From: Haloferax mediterranei ATCC 33500
Lineage (GTDB): Archaea > Halobacteriota > Halobacteria > Halobacteriales > Haloferacaceae
Direction: 5' to 3'
DNA length: 64,000 nucleotides
Assembly: GCF_000306765.2 (NCBI RefSeq)
Contig: NC_017941.2
Coordinates: forward strand, 2,108,001-2,172,000
Under the pieces are notes generated by a model that was not told where the DNA came from, made no database searches, and worked only from the letters and a program-made list of their open reading frames with translations. Below, one piece after another: positions 1 through 7,648 of this stretch. The position numbers were made by a program, and so were the translations under genes. The first letter of the stretch is position 1, and each line of letters starts with the position of its first letter.

Positions 1-1
1 T

Positions 2-310
2 GACGCGACCGAATCGACCTTTTACTTCCGCCTCGCCCTCGGAGGAAACAAGAGTGACGTCATTGACCGTGCTGTTACGTTTGTGACCTACAGCCACGAG
101 GATGACGAGTGGCGGAGCGTCGTTGCCAGCGGACGGCTGGAAGAAGTCTCCGAGGAGTCCATTGCCACCGAAAGCCTTCAGGGACTCGAGAGAGTTCATA
201 TCCCACTCGTCGATATATTCGGTGTTCCTTCGCGAGATGTGCCGTTTGGATTCTACCGGCTTACGACCGAGAAACTAACCAGTCGGAAGGAATCGAAGAC
301 GATGACTTGA
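2..310 (+). CDS. C-terminal part of an unidentified protein, cut by the window edge
   Basis: The frame is open from base 2 to a TGA at 308-310, so this is the 3' end of a gene that begins before the window. The visible ~102 residues are acidic, as expected for a haloarchaeal cytoplasmic protein, and end in the short basic tail SRKESKTMT. A GTG at 83 is an internal codon rather than a likely start, because the frame stays open and protein-like upstream of it. I recognise no motif and cannot assign a function. Confidence 0.6.
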   Translation, partial: DATESTFYFRLALGGNKSDVIDRAVTFVTYSHEDDEWRSVVASGRLEEVSEESIATESLQGLERVHIPLVDIFGVPSRDVPFGFYRLTTEKLTSRKESKTMT

Positions 311-382
311 ACGACGTGTCGGTTTCACGCTGGGTCAGCAGTTCGCTATTCAATACGACTCTCTGTCTTTTAACTTGACGCG

Positions 383-649
383 CTACAGCGTCTCTCGGAA
401 GCGTCGGCGCGGATGCGGCTTTCGGAGACTGTCGAATTGTGTGGTGTTGAGCGAGTGAATCATGTCACGTGCAGGAGTCGGCGCACAGACAGCGAAGAGA
501 TAGACGCCACCTTCTTCGAGAAGATGCTCGTGTTGGCTCCGTCGGAGAAGGAACCGTCCGCGGCGCTGTGCTTCGCCGTAGACGACCATCGCGCTCTCGA
601 TTTCGACGACAGTCCCGGGTTTGAGGAGACAGATGCCGACGAAGAGCAA
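383..649 (-). CDS. small hypothetical protein, possibly decayed at its N-terminus
   Basis: This 88-codon minus-strand frame reads like real protein in its middle (GTVVEIE, VVYGEAQRRGRFLLRRSQHE, GGVYLFAV). The only upstream start is a TTG directly after an in-frame TAG, so either a start lies inside (the ATG of MVVYGEA) or the 5' end is lost. The last ~20 residues turn basic and low in acidic residues, unlike the rest, which hints at a frameshifted tail. Overlapping frames on both strands look less protein-like. The function is unknown; a pseudogene is possible. Confidence 0.45.
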   Translation of the reverse strand: MLFVGICLLKPGTVVEIESAMVVYGEAQRRGRFLLRRSQHEHLLEEGGVYLFAVCAPTPARDMIHSLNTTQFDSLRKPHPRRRFRETL

Positions 650-771
650 CTACCACAACCACTGCTGGTCGTGACAGGCATCAGAGAATCGCCCCCTCTG
701 TTTCCAGTGAAAAATTAGGAGACAGTGATGTGGCTACCCTATTTGAATGGGCATGTAAAGGAATTGAGGTA

Positions 772-920
772 TGCCCGGGGTGGGCTCCGAACCCACGATC
801 TCCGCATGTCCCAGGTACGAGGCCGGCATGACCTCGCGAGGGGCGGAGGCTTCCAAGGCGTTCCGCACCGATTGTGAAACCCTATGAGTGCGGCGCTATG
901 TCCAGCTAAGCCACCCGGGC
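772..920 (-). tRNA. tRNA-Met(CAT), elongator type, with a 75-nt intron
   Basis: On the minus strand the acceptor GCCCGGG (920-914) pairs with CCCGGGC (779-773), with discriminator A at 772. The anticodon stem CCGCA pairs with TGCGG (806-802). The anticodon CAT is at 886-884. The loop is closed only if 882-808 is removed, which gives a 75-nt intron directly after position 37, the canonical archaeal site. Elongator tRNA-Met of Haloferax is known to carry an intron of this size. The T arm is GTGGG/CCCAC. CCA is not encoded. Confidence 0.93.
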
Positions 921-1048
921 TCATCTTGGCGTTGTGCGCTGGTTGTATTTAAGCTTCTCATCTCGGTCGGCCCTGTATCGGGTCACCACAGCACTCGATT
1001 CGGTTCATCACCCACGGATTTATGCCCCAACACTGGGTGCACACACGC

Positions 1049-2107
1049 ATGAGCCAACCGGAGATCGTCCAGTCCGTCCTTGGTGAGGAAGACGTGGTGA
1101 CCCGCGTCCACCTCGGGGGCGAGGACGAACTGTTTGTAACTCCGACGCGGACGCTCGTCTATCGAGCCGAAGGTCTCCTTTCGGACGAGTCCGTCGACGA
1201 GTTTTCGCACGGTGCCGAGCGACTGTCCGTAAGCGAGGGTCGACGAAAGGCGAAAATCTCTCTCGACTACGGTCTCGACGGGAGTGAAACGTTCTCTCTC
1301 TCCGCGAAACGACTCGACGATGCACTGCAGCCTATCGTCGGCGGCGTGCTCGCGGCCGCTGGCGTGACAGACGAAGGCGAAAGCGTCATCCAGACGTTCC
1401 GTTTCAGCGAACTCACCTTCGCCGTCACCGACGCGCGTGTCGTCCGCCATATCGGGAGTGCAGTCTGGGACGAAGACTACGAATCGTACCACTACAGCGA
1501 CGTCTCCGACCTGGAGTTCGAATCCGGGAGCGTCGCAACGACTGTCGTCCTCACCGTCGACGGCCGACAGGAACGATTCAAGATTCCGAACGAGGAGGCG
1601 CGACTCGTCCGCGAGAAACTCGCGCAGGCGTTGTGTGAGTACCACGGGGTCGGTAGTCTCGAAGAGTTCCGCGTCAAGATGGCCGAACAGGCTGAAGCCG
1701 AAGCGGAGACTGAACAGGAGCGGGACAACACGGACTTCGGCGCGGGTCCTGACCCGCTGAGTGCGAACCCCGGCGAGCTATCCGACGAGCCCGCCAACGC
1801 CACCCGAACGGAAAACGACGAGCCAACTGAATCACCCAACCGCCAACCCGTTGAAGCGGCGTCGACAGCCGGTTCCGTGTCTGAGACGCAGTCAGTCACG
1901 TCTGAACCGGACAACGTTGCCGACGCATCTGACCTCGGGTTCGAGGGGTCGGGCTTCGAGTCAGCCACGGAATCGGACGGAAACCAGGCCGACCTCGCCG
2001 CCGAAATCGAATCGCTCCGCGAGGTCGTCGAGGCACAGAACGAACAACTCCACTACCAGCAAGAACTCATCGAACAACTCATCAACGAACTGCGCCGCGG
2101 TCGATAA
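1049..2107 (+). CDS. haloarchaeal conserved protein with two repeated N-terminal domains and C-terminal coiled coil
   Basis: About 352 residues. I start at the ATG of MSQPEIV because the GTG 27 bases upstream adds basic residues unlike the rest. Residues ~1-195 form two similar ~95-residue halves, each beginning with a QSVLG/QTFRFSE-like strand followed by FVTPTRTLVYRAEG or FAVTDARVVRHIG, suggesting a duplicated PH-like fold (inference). Residues ~205-305 are a disordered acidic Ser/Thr/Pro linker. Residues ~310-352 form a heptad-type coiled coil (LREVVEAQNEQL). I know similar haloarchaeal proteins only as uncharacterised. It is not obviously in an operon. Confidence 0.8.
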   Translation: MSQPEIVQSVLGEEDVVTRVHLGGEDELFVTPTRTLVYRAEGLLSDESVDEFSHGAERLSVSEGRRKAKISLDYGLDGSETFSLSAKRLDDALQPIVGGVLAAAGVTDEGESVIQTFRFSELTFAVTDARVVRHIGSAVWDEDYESYHYSDVSDLEFESGSVATTVVLTVDGRQERFKIPNEEARLVREKLAQALCEYHGVGSLEEFRVKMAEQAEAEAETEQERDNTDFGAGPDPLSANPGELSDEPANATRTENDEPTESPNRQPVEAASTAGSVSETQSVTSEPDNVADASDLGFEGSGFESATESDGNQADLAAEIESLREVVEAQNEQLHYQQELIEQLINELRRGR

Positions 2108-2149
2108 GGCCTGAGTTGGAAGGGCTTGACTCGGTAGAGTTAGATTCGA

Positions 2150-2527
2150 TTACTCTCGCCCGAGCACTTTTCTGATACACGACGAGCCGAACGGCCCGAG
2201 TTCTCCGGATTCGAAGCGAACGAAGTGACCTGTCGAAATTGACGCCCCGCAACGGCGACAGTCGAAGTCGCCCTCGCGTTGGACGACCTGACTCTCGAAG
2301 CGGACGAACGTCCCGCCGCGCTGATGTCGGATGCGCCCGCCGTCTCGCTCGATGATGCCGCGAAGTTCCGCAGTATCGAGAATGTCTCGTGTGAGCGTCG
2401 GGTCGGTCGTGACCGTTTCGATGCGGTCGACGACCTCCGAAAGCGAAAGCTCGTCCGCTTCGAGGTGGGCGAGCAGGTCGAGTGCGAGTTCCACGCGTTC
2501 TTCGCGCGAGTGTTCCGGTTCCGTCAC
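2150..2527 (-). CDS. DUF5830-like small protein with C-terminal Cys cluster
   Basis: 125 residues from a GTG start (MTEPEHSREE). The N-terminal ~80 residues are helical and resemble a winged-helix or wHTH fold (LSLSEVVDRIETVT, ILDTAELRGIIERDGGRI). The C-terminal ~40 residues contain CRRCG and a further Cys in FGSSCIRKVLG, probably a small zinc site. The gene is divergent from the membrane protein at 2618. Proteins of this type are widespread in haloarchaea without an assigned role. A nucleic-acid-binding role is inference. Confidence 0.75.
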   Translation of the reverse strand: MTEPEHSREERVELALDLLAHLEADELSLSEVVDRIETVTTDPTLTRDILDTAELRGIIERDGGRIRHQRGGTFVRFESQVVQREGDFDCRRCGASISTGHFVRFESGELGPFGSSCIRKVLGRE

Positions 2528-2617
2528 GAATTAGGAGGCAATCGAGCGGCATCGGGCTAAAGCCCTCCGAAGCACAAAGCGTTTGGTCGCGGCGCGACGA
2601 CCCAGTGCAGAGCCATC

Positions 2618-3250
2618 GTGTCCCGTTCGCGTCTCGCTGCCGGTCTCGCACTGGCCGCCGTCCTCGTCGGTGTCCTCCTCGCCTCCCCGGAGACAGTTGT
2701 CTCCCGCGCGACGTGGGTCGCCGCAGACCCGGTTCGACTCGTCGTCGTTGTGAGCGCACTCGCGCTCGTTCGCCCGCTGCTTGCGTGGCCGACGACGCTC
2801 CTCGCGCTCATCGTCGGCTACGGACTCGGCCCCGTGGGGCTTCCGTTTGCACTCACACTCATCGTTCTCACGAGTATCCCGCCGTATCTCTTCGCGCGCC
2901 GCTACCGCGGGTCGACCAGACTGGCCGATATGGGCGAACGAACTATCGCCGTCACCGGTTCTATCCGAGGTGTGACGGCGAGCCGACTGCTTCCGATTCC
3001 GTCCGACGTGGTGTCAGTTGCGGCGGGCGTCTCGAACGTCAGTCTCGCCGCGTTCACTCTCGGCACTGCGGTCGGTGAACTCCCGTGGGCCATCGGGGGC
3101 GTCGTCGCCGGTGCGTCCGTCGAGACCCTCACGACTGAGTCGTTCGGGGCAATCGTTCGTCCGGAGTTTATCGCGCTCGCGGCGGTCGCGGGAGTTGCAC
3201 TCCTGGTCCCGACAGTCTACCGCCGGTATCGGGTGGGAACCGAAGCGTAG
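2618..3250 (+). CDS. TVP38/TMEM64 family (VTT domain) membrane protein
   Basis: 210 residues from a GTG start. There is an N-terminal TM segment (LAAGLALAAVLVGVLLA), then a VTT/DedA-like core with re-entrant-type hydrophobic stretches and Gly/Pro-rich turns (GYGLGPVGLPFALTL, FTLGTAVGELPWAIGG) and a C-terminal TM helix followed by the basic tail RRYRVGTEA. VTT proteins are integral membrane proteins, some acting as lipid scramblases or undecaprenyl-phosphate carriers. The substrate here is unknown. It is divergent from the gene ending at 2150 and convergent with gpmI. Confidence 0.75.
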   Translation: MSRSRLAAGLALAAVLVGVLLASPETVVSRATWVAADPVRLVVVVSALALVRPLLAWPTTLLALIVGYGLGPVGLPFALTLIVLTSIPPYLFARRYRGSTRLADMGERTIAVTGSIRGVTASRLLPIPSDVVSVAAGVSNVSLAAFTLGTAVGELPWAIGGVVAGASVETLTTESFGAIVRPEFIALAAVAGVALLVPTVYRRYRVGTEA

Positions 3251-3322
3251 TCGGAGAAAGTGTGCCGTTCTACAGCGGAGAGTGCGGTTCGAACAGGAGA
3301 GTGTAATCCGAAAGCGACTCGC

Positions 3323-3379
3323 CTATTCGAGCAGTGACTCCCTATTCGAGCAGTGACTCCCTATTCGAGCAGCGACTCG
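3323..3379. repeat. three 19-bp tandem repeats at the 3' end of gpmI
   Basis: The unit CTATTCGAGCAGTGACTCC occurs at 3323-3341 and 3342-3360 and, with two differences, at 3361-3379. The third copy encodes the last residues and stop of gpmI on the minus strand. The extra copies therefore duplicate the gene terminus downstream of its stop codon, in the space between two convergent genes. Replication slippage is the simplest origin. Confidence 0.9.
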
Positions 3380-4959
3380 CCGGTCATCGCGGTCGGTTGG
3401 TCGACCGTGACGAGTTCGAGGAGCGTCGGCGCGATGTCACAGAGTGAGCCGCCGTCGCGGACGGTTCGACCACCGGAAAGCGGTCGGTCCGCGTCCGCCT
3501 CGTCGGTGTCCTTCTGGGTTTCGTTGTCGGTAGTTTCACCGGACGCACCTGCATTTTCCTCCGCGTCCTCGGCCGCGAGGTAGACGAACGGGACCGGGTT
3601 GAACGTGTGTGCCGTGTGGGGGGCGTCTTCCGTGCCCATGTCGTCGGCGTTGCCGTGGTCGGCGGTGATGCAGACGTGGCCGCCGTGGTCGCGGACGGTC
3701 TCGACGAGTCGGCCGAGTTGTTCGTCGACCGCTTCGACGGCCTCGATAGCAGCCTCGTAGTCGCCGGTGTGGCCGACCATGTCGGGGTTCGCGTAGTTGA
3801 GGACCATCACGTTCGGGTCGTCGGACTCGATGGTGTCGATGGCCGTGTCGGTGAGTTCCTCGGCGGACATCTCGGGTTGGAGGTCGTAGGTCGGTACGTC
3901 CGGACTCTCGACGATTTGTCTGATTTCGCCGTCGAATTCGACCTCGCGGCCGCCGTTGAGGAAGTACGTGACGTGGGGGTACTTCTCGGATTCGGCCATG
4001 CGCATCTGCGTCATCCCCTCTTCCGCGAGGACCTCTCCGAGCGTGTCTTCGGGCTGCTCCGGCGGGAAGGCGACTGACACGTCGAACGTCTTGTCGTACT
4101 GCGTCATCGTCGTCATGAGAATCTCCGGCGGGGTCGTCTCGAACTCCCATTCGGGTTCGATGTCGCAGAGCATCCGGACGAGTTGGCGTGCGCGGTCCGC
4201 GCGGAAGTTGAAGAAGACGACCGAATCGCCGTCTTCGAGCGCGGGCGCGTCGTCGATAAGCGTCGGTTCGACGAACTCGTCCGTGTCGTCGCGGGCGTAC
4301 GACTCCGTGACCGCGTCGACCGCCGTCTCGGCAGTCCACTCGGCCTCGCGGTTGACGATGGCGTCGTAGGCGCGCTTGGTGCGCTCCCAGTTCTGGTCGC
4401 GGTCCATCGCGTAGTACCGACCGGAGACAGTAGCGACGTGGCCGGTTCCCTGTTCGTCGGCGACGGCTTCGAGTGTCGAGAGGTACTCCTCGCCGCCCGT
4501 GGGACTGGTATCGCGGCCGTCGGTGAAGGCGTGGGAGACGGCTTCGACGCCGCGCTCTGCGGCGAGTTCGATGAATGCGTGAAGGTGTTCCTGGTCTGAG
4601 TGGACGCCGCCGTCGGAGACGAGTCCCATGAGGTGGACGCGGCCGCCGGTCTCTTCGACGTGGTCGTAAGCCGCCGTGATAGCCTCGTTTTCGTAGAACG
4701 AACCGTCTTCGATGCTGTCGCCGATGCGGGTGTACGCCTGCTTGACGACACGGCCCGCCCCGATGTTGAGGTGGCCGACTTCGCTGTTGCCCATCTGGCC
4801 GTCAGGCAGGCCGACGCGTCGGCCGTCGACGACGAGCGTCCCGAAGGCACCGGTGTCGCGGTAGCGGTCGAAGTTCGGCGTGTCCGCCGCTTTGACCGCG
4901 TCGCGGTGGTCGTGGTCGCCGAGACCCCAGCCATCGAGGATAATGAGGGCTGCGTTCAT
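3361..4959 (-). CDS. gpmI: 2,3-bisphosphoglycerate-independent phosphoglycerate mutase
   Basis: 532 residues. It interconverts 3- and 2-phosphoglycerate in glycolysis and gluconeogenesis through a phosphoserine. The alkaline-phosphatase superfamily signature is clear: metal-binding DGWG (D9), nucleophile S59 in QMGNSEVGHLN, FTDGRDTSP, and the second metal site ADHGNADDM near residue 430. The family is usually ~510 residues. The excess is an acidic low-complexity insert near residues 465-495 (AEENAGASGETTDNE), a typical halophilic embellishment. The gene ends inside a 19-bp tandem repeat. It stands alone, convergent with the VTT protein. Confidence 0.96.
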   Translation of the reverse strand: MNAALIILDGWGLGDHDHRDAVKAADTPNFDRYRDTGAFGTLVVDGRRVGLPDGQMGNSEVGHLNIGAGRVVKQAYTRIGDSIEDGSFYENEAITAAYDHVEETGGRVHLMGLVSDGGVHSDQEHLHAFIELAAERGVEAVSHAFTDGRDTSPTGGEEYLSTLEAVADEQGTGHVATVSGRYYAMDRDQNWERTKRAYDAIVNREAEWTAETAVDAVTESYARDDTDEFVEPTLIDDAPALEDGDSVVFFNFRADRARQLVRMLCDIEPEWEFETTPPEILMTTMTQYDKTFDVSVAFPPEQPEDTLGEVLAEEGMTQMRMAESEKYPHVTYFLNGGREVEFDGEIRQIVESPDVPTYDLQPEMSAEELTDTAIDTIESDDPNVMVLNYANPDMVGHTGDYEAAIEAVEAVDEQLGRLVETVRDHGGHVCITADHGNADDMGTEDAPHTAHTFNPVPFVYLAAEDAEENAGASGETTDNETQKDTDEADADRPLSGGRTVRDGGSLCDIAPTLLELVTVDQPTAMTGESLLE

Positions 4960-5075
4960 GCTCGGAGGTTCGACACCCCGGGGTAATTGTCCTTTGTTCT
5001 CGGCAGTGGGTGAGAGATTGTCGCGTACTGAGTCGCTGCTTGCGTCCTACTGCGTCGCTGCTTGCGTACCCCTCA

Positions 5076-5160
5076 CCATCGTCCTCGTCGTCACCATCTC
5101 AATCCTATCGACCACCACAACCACCACTATCGCCATCTCAATCCCATCAACCACCATCTC
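5076..5160 (+). repeat. C/T/A low-complexity tract built from CACC, CATCT and CCATC words
   Basis: The stretch between gpmI and the DUF1405 gene is almost free of G on the plus strand and repeats words such as CCACCA, CATCTCAATCC and CACCATCTC. A 14-base direct repeat (GTCGCTGCTTGCGT) lies just upstream near 5030-5070. Frames through it give His- and Pro-rich shadow peptides, so it is non-coding. It may be a pyrimidine tract prone to slippage or unusual DNA structure. Confidence 0.7.
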
Positions 5161-5199
5161 CCGACGGCCTTTTCTTTCACCGCTGCGTCCGAATCGGCG

Positions 5200-5883
5200 A
5201 TGCGCCTGCGAGACTTCGACCTCGACGCGGCCGTCGACGAGTGGGTCGAGTACTACCTCGGAAACGGACCCAGCCTCGTCGTCTTTCTCGTTCTCAACGC
5301 CTCTGCGTTCCTCGTTGGGGTGAGTTTCTACGTCCACTCGGACCCTTCCCTCGCCGACCTGCCGACCTTCTTCTACCCGCTTTTCGGCGACTCGCCCGCG
5401 GCCCTCGCGTTGATGACGCTCTCGGCCGCGACGCTTCTTCCGAACCTCGGCCGCCGCGTGGCTGACGCCCCCGTGAACCGCCCGCTCGCGTACCTCCATA
5501 CCCTCGCATTCGTCTGGTTGCTCAAGTACGGCATCTGGACGGTCGTCGCGCTCAATCTCCGACCCGACCTCTACGTCGGCTTTTCGGGGGCCGCACTCTG
5601 GGACTACTGGGGTATCATGCTCACCCACGCCGGGTTCCTCGCACTCGCCTTCCTCGTCCCGCGCTACGGTGCGACCACGAAGGGGGCACTTGGGTTCGCG
5701 CTCGCGCTCGCGCTCGTGAACGATATATTCGATTACGGCTTTGGATACTACCCGCCGCTGAAGTACGAAGCAGGGCTTTTGCTCGCGGCTATCACGGTCG
5801 GGCTTTCGTTTCTCTCGGTGGTTCTTGCGGCGCGCTCGTTCGACCGCCTCTCACGTACCTCCCCGGAACGGCATAATCGCTAA
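5200..5883 (+). CDS. DUF1405 family integral membrane protein
   Basis: 227 residues starting at MRLRDFDLD. An upstream in-frame start is rejected because its 46 extra residues come from the low-complexity tract. There are six or so TM segments (VVFLVLNASAFLVGVSFY; LMTLSAATLLPNLG; LAFVWLLKYGIWTVVALNL; DYWGIMLTHAGFLALAFLV; LGFALALALVNDIFDY; LLLAAITVGLSFLSVVLAA). The conserved DYWG and NDIFDYGFGYYPPL motifs match DUF1405 proteins of bacteria and archaea. The function is unknown. Confidence 0.85.
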   Translation: MRLRDFDLDAAVDEWVEYYLGNGPSLVVFLVLNASAFLVGVSFYVHSDPSLADLPTFFYPLFGDSPAALALMTLSAATLLPNLGRRVADAPVNRPLAYLHTLAFVWLLKYGIWTVVALNLRPDLYVGFSGAALWDYWGIMLTHAGFLALAFLVPRYGATTKGALGFALALALVNDIFDYGFGYYPPLKYEAGLLLAAITVGLSFLSVVLAARSFDRLSRTSPERHNR

Positions 5884-5948
5884 CCGCCCGACTGCGGTGG
5901 GTTCCACATGAGTCAGGCTTTTCCCCGCCCACAGTCTATGAGCAGATA

Positions 5949-6602
5949 ATGGACTCCGCGGTACTGCTAGACCTACTCGGGAACGAAAACCGCCGCCGAA
6001 TCCTGCGGTTGCTCTCGCACAAACCGTGCTACGTCACCGAGATTAGTGAGTACCTCGGCGTCAGCCCCAAGGCCGTCATCGACCACCTTCGGAAACTGGA
6101 GGATGCGGGACTCATCGAGTCCCGAACCGACGACCAACGACGAAAGTATTTCCACATCTCGCGGAACCTCAGACTCGAAGTGAACGTCTCACCGTACGGA
6201 TTCGGCGCGAAGAGTGCCTACCCGCCGAGTCCGAGCCTCGACATGGCCGGCCGGTGTCCGCACGTGTCGCTCGAACTCGAAAACACCGAGACGGACGATA
6301 TCTCCGACTTGGCGCGCGAACTCGGCAAACTCGAAGAACTCGACAACGAACTCTCACTGGCACAACGGTGGATTCAGGGTCGACTCACGGAGATACTCGA
6401 CCGCATCAACGACAGACTCGGCGTCGACGCCGACAGTCGGTTCTACGCGGAGATTCTCGCCTCGCTCGCAAACGGGTCACAGTCGGTTCACGGTGTCGCA
6501 AAGGACCTGAACGCGGACCCCGCGGTCGTCGACACAGCGCTTCACCACCTCGCTGAGGGCGGATTGGTCGCTCGTGACGGCGACGGTTGGCGAATCGACT
6601 GA
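5949..6602 (+). CDS. ArsR-type winged-helix transcriptional regulator
   Basis: 217 residues. Residues 1-75 form an ArsR winged helix: LGNENRRRILRLLSHKPCYVTEIS, recognition helix VSPKAVIDHLRKLEDAGLIE, and a wing with RRKYFHIS. The middle contains PYGFGAKSAYPPSP and a Leu-rich helix (residues ~120-160). A second wHTH-like segment sits at the C-terminus (ILASLANGSQSVHGVAKDL and HHLAEGGLVARDGDGWRI). Two-wHTH regulators of this layout are common in haloarchaea. The effector and targets cannot be read from the sequence. It is a single gene, convergent with the membrane protein at 6613. Confidence 0.85.
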   Translation: MDSAVLLDLLGNENRRRILRLLSHKPCYVTEISEYLGVSPKAVIDHLRKLEDAGLIESRTDDQRRKYFHISRNLRLEVNVSPYGFGAKSAYPPSPSLDMAGRCPHVSLELENTETDDISDLARELGKLEELDNELSLAQRWIQGRLTEILDRINDRLGVDADSRFYAEILASLANGSQSVHGVAKDLNADPAVVDTALHHLAEGGLVARDGDGWRID

Positions 6603-6612
6603 CTAAATCGAC

Positions 6613-7104
6613 TTACAGGTCTTGTGTCAGTCCGCTCCGGAGGTCGCGTCCGAAGTAGTGGCCGACGAGCCCGGCGACCCCGCCGCTCAGTGCGCCGACG
6701 CCCGCGATAGCGATTCCGTAATCCGCGAGCAACTGCACCGCAAAGGGCGCGAATACGGAGAACAGCGTCGAGATGACGAACGCGAGACCGGCGGCGATAG
6801 CCCCCGCGAGGCCGACTTCGGCGTAGCGTCGTTTCGACCCGACGAGACCGATGAGGAACCCGACGGCAGCGATACCGGCAAAGCGGCCGAAAAACCCGAT
6901 AATCGGGATTGCACCACCGACGACGAGACCGCCGACGGAGAGGAGCAGGGCCGCGAGGAACGCGCGCGGGGAGAACAGCCCACTGAAACGACCCCCGTTA
7001 CCGCCTGCTGACTGGGTTGTCGGCGTCGGTTCGTCGTCGGAGTTCAGTCCGGAGAGGATATCGTCGACGGACCGCTCAGACTCTTTTTGGTCCGACCGTT
7101 GCAT
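6613..7104 (-). CDS. haloarchaeal integral membrane protein with DUF456-like helices
   Basis: 163 residues. A hydrophilic N-terminal ~40 residues is followed by four hydrophobic segments (AFLAALLLSVGGLVVGGAI; FAGIAAVGFLIGLVG; VGLAGAIAAGLAFVIST; LADYGIAIAGVGALSGGVAGLVG) rich in Gly and Ala. A short C-terminal HYFGRDLRSGLTQDL tail follows. Glycine-zipper-like packing is visible. I do not recognise a function. Confidence 0.75.
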   Translation of the reverse strand: MQRSDQKESERSVDDILSGLNSDDEPTPTTQSAGGNGGRFSGLFSPRAFLAALLLSVGGLVVGGAIPIIGFFGRFAGIAAVGFLIGLVGSKRRYAEVGLAGAIAAGLAFVISTLFSVFAPFAVQLLADYGIAIAGVGALSGGVAGLVGHYFGRDLRSGLTQDL

Positions 7105-7198
7105 GTGTGACAGGTCGTGGGCGAGGGTGATGGCTCTTGTGCTGAGCCGATTGGAAAAGTGTAGTCAGAGAGGGACGGACCGAGTTCGTATCGCTCCG

Positions 7199-7408
7199 TT
7201 AGGCGTTCCGGCCGAGGAGGACGTACAGCACGATTCCGAGGAGCGGGGCGAGAAAGACGACAACTGCCCAGAGGAAGGCCGGGTGGCTACTGTTCTTCCG
7301 TGCATCACTGTACGTCCACACGACCATCCCAATCGTGACGAGGAAGATAAGAAAAAACAGTACGAATGCACCACCACCGCCTGACTGGAGGAATATACTG
7401 GAGAGCAT
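7199..7408 (-). CDS. small two-helix membrane protein (PLDc_N-like)
   Basis: 69 residues from the ATG of MLSSIFLQS. An upstream start would add an arginine-rich head and overlap the promoter. Two TM helices (FVLFFLIFLVTIGMVVWTY and AFLWAVVVFLAPLLGIVLYV) surround SDARKNSSHPA. This layout resembles the phospholipase-D-nuclease N-terminal membrane domain. A close structural paralogue lies at 33495-33740, with YRDAKRRNSRHALAWG in the equivalent loop. A TATA-like TTTAAAAG sits on the minus strand ~35 bases upstream. Confidence 0.8.
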   Translation of the reverse strand: MLSSIFLQSGGGGAFVLFFLIFLVTIGMVVWTYSDARKNSSHPAFLWAVVVFLAPLLGIVLYVLLGRNA

Positions 7409-7439
7409 ACTGTGGCGAATGAGTCTCCGTATAAAATAC

Positions 7440-7448
7440 CTTTTAAAT
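7440..7448 (-). promoter_or_regulatory. TATA box for the small membrane gene at 7199-7408
   Basis: On the minus strand the sequence ATATTTAAAAGG lies in this position. This puts a transcription start ~27 bases downstream, near 7415, only a few bases before the ATG at 7408. That is the usual archaeal leaderless or short-leader arrangement. Confidence 0.5.
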
Positions 7449-7545
7449 ATCATTTCAATGAAATCATAGTATTTCCATCTCCGTCCCTAAGGTCGTACCA
7501 CTCCAGCAATCGTACCGAGAGACGAGCAAAGCGAGTCTCTCGGCA

Positions 7546-7609
7546 CTTTTTGGTCCAGATTTTTGCTCCGAGCGGGTCGCGGAGCGACCCCGAGGAGGAA
7601 AAAGGTGGA
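7546..7609 (+). repeat. dispersed hairpin repeat, copy 1 (upstream of gatD)
   Basis: The core is CTTTTTGGTCCAGATTTTT, then a spacer and the hairpin GGGTCGC...GCGACCC, ending GAAAAAGGTGGA. The same core, spacer length and end occur in inverse orientation at 32281-32345. The loop and spacer sequences differ, but the hairpin and both flanking words are kept. A second GAGC/GCGAG-type palindrome precedes it (7524-7543). In this copy the terminal GGTGGA sits directly before an in-frame ATG at 7610. Confidence 0.8.
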
Positions 7610-7648
7610 ATGGTGGGTTTGAAGTCTGCCCCCGCGGTATCCCGCGAT

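Noticed and set aside
5062..5199. His-rich N-terminal extension of the DUF1405 gene
   Set aside because: The extra residues (MRTPHHRPRRHH...) come from the low-complexity tract; a normal start is at 5200.
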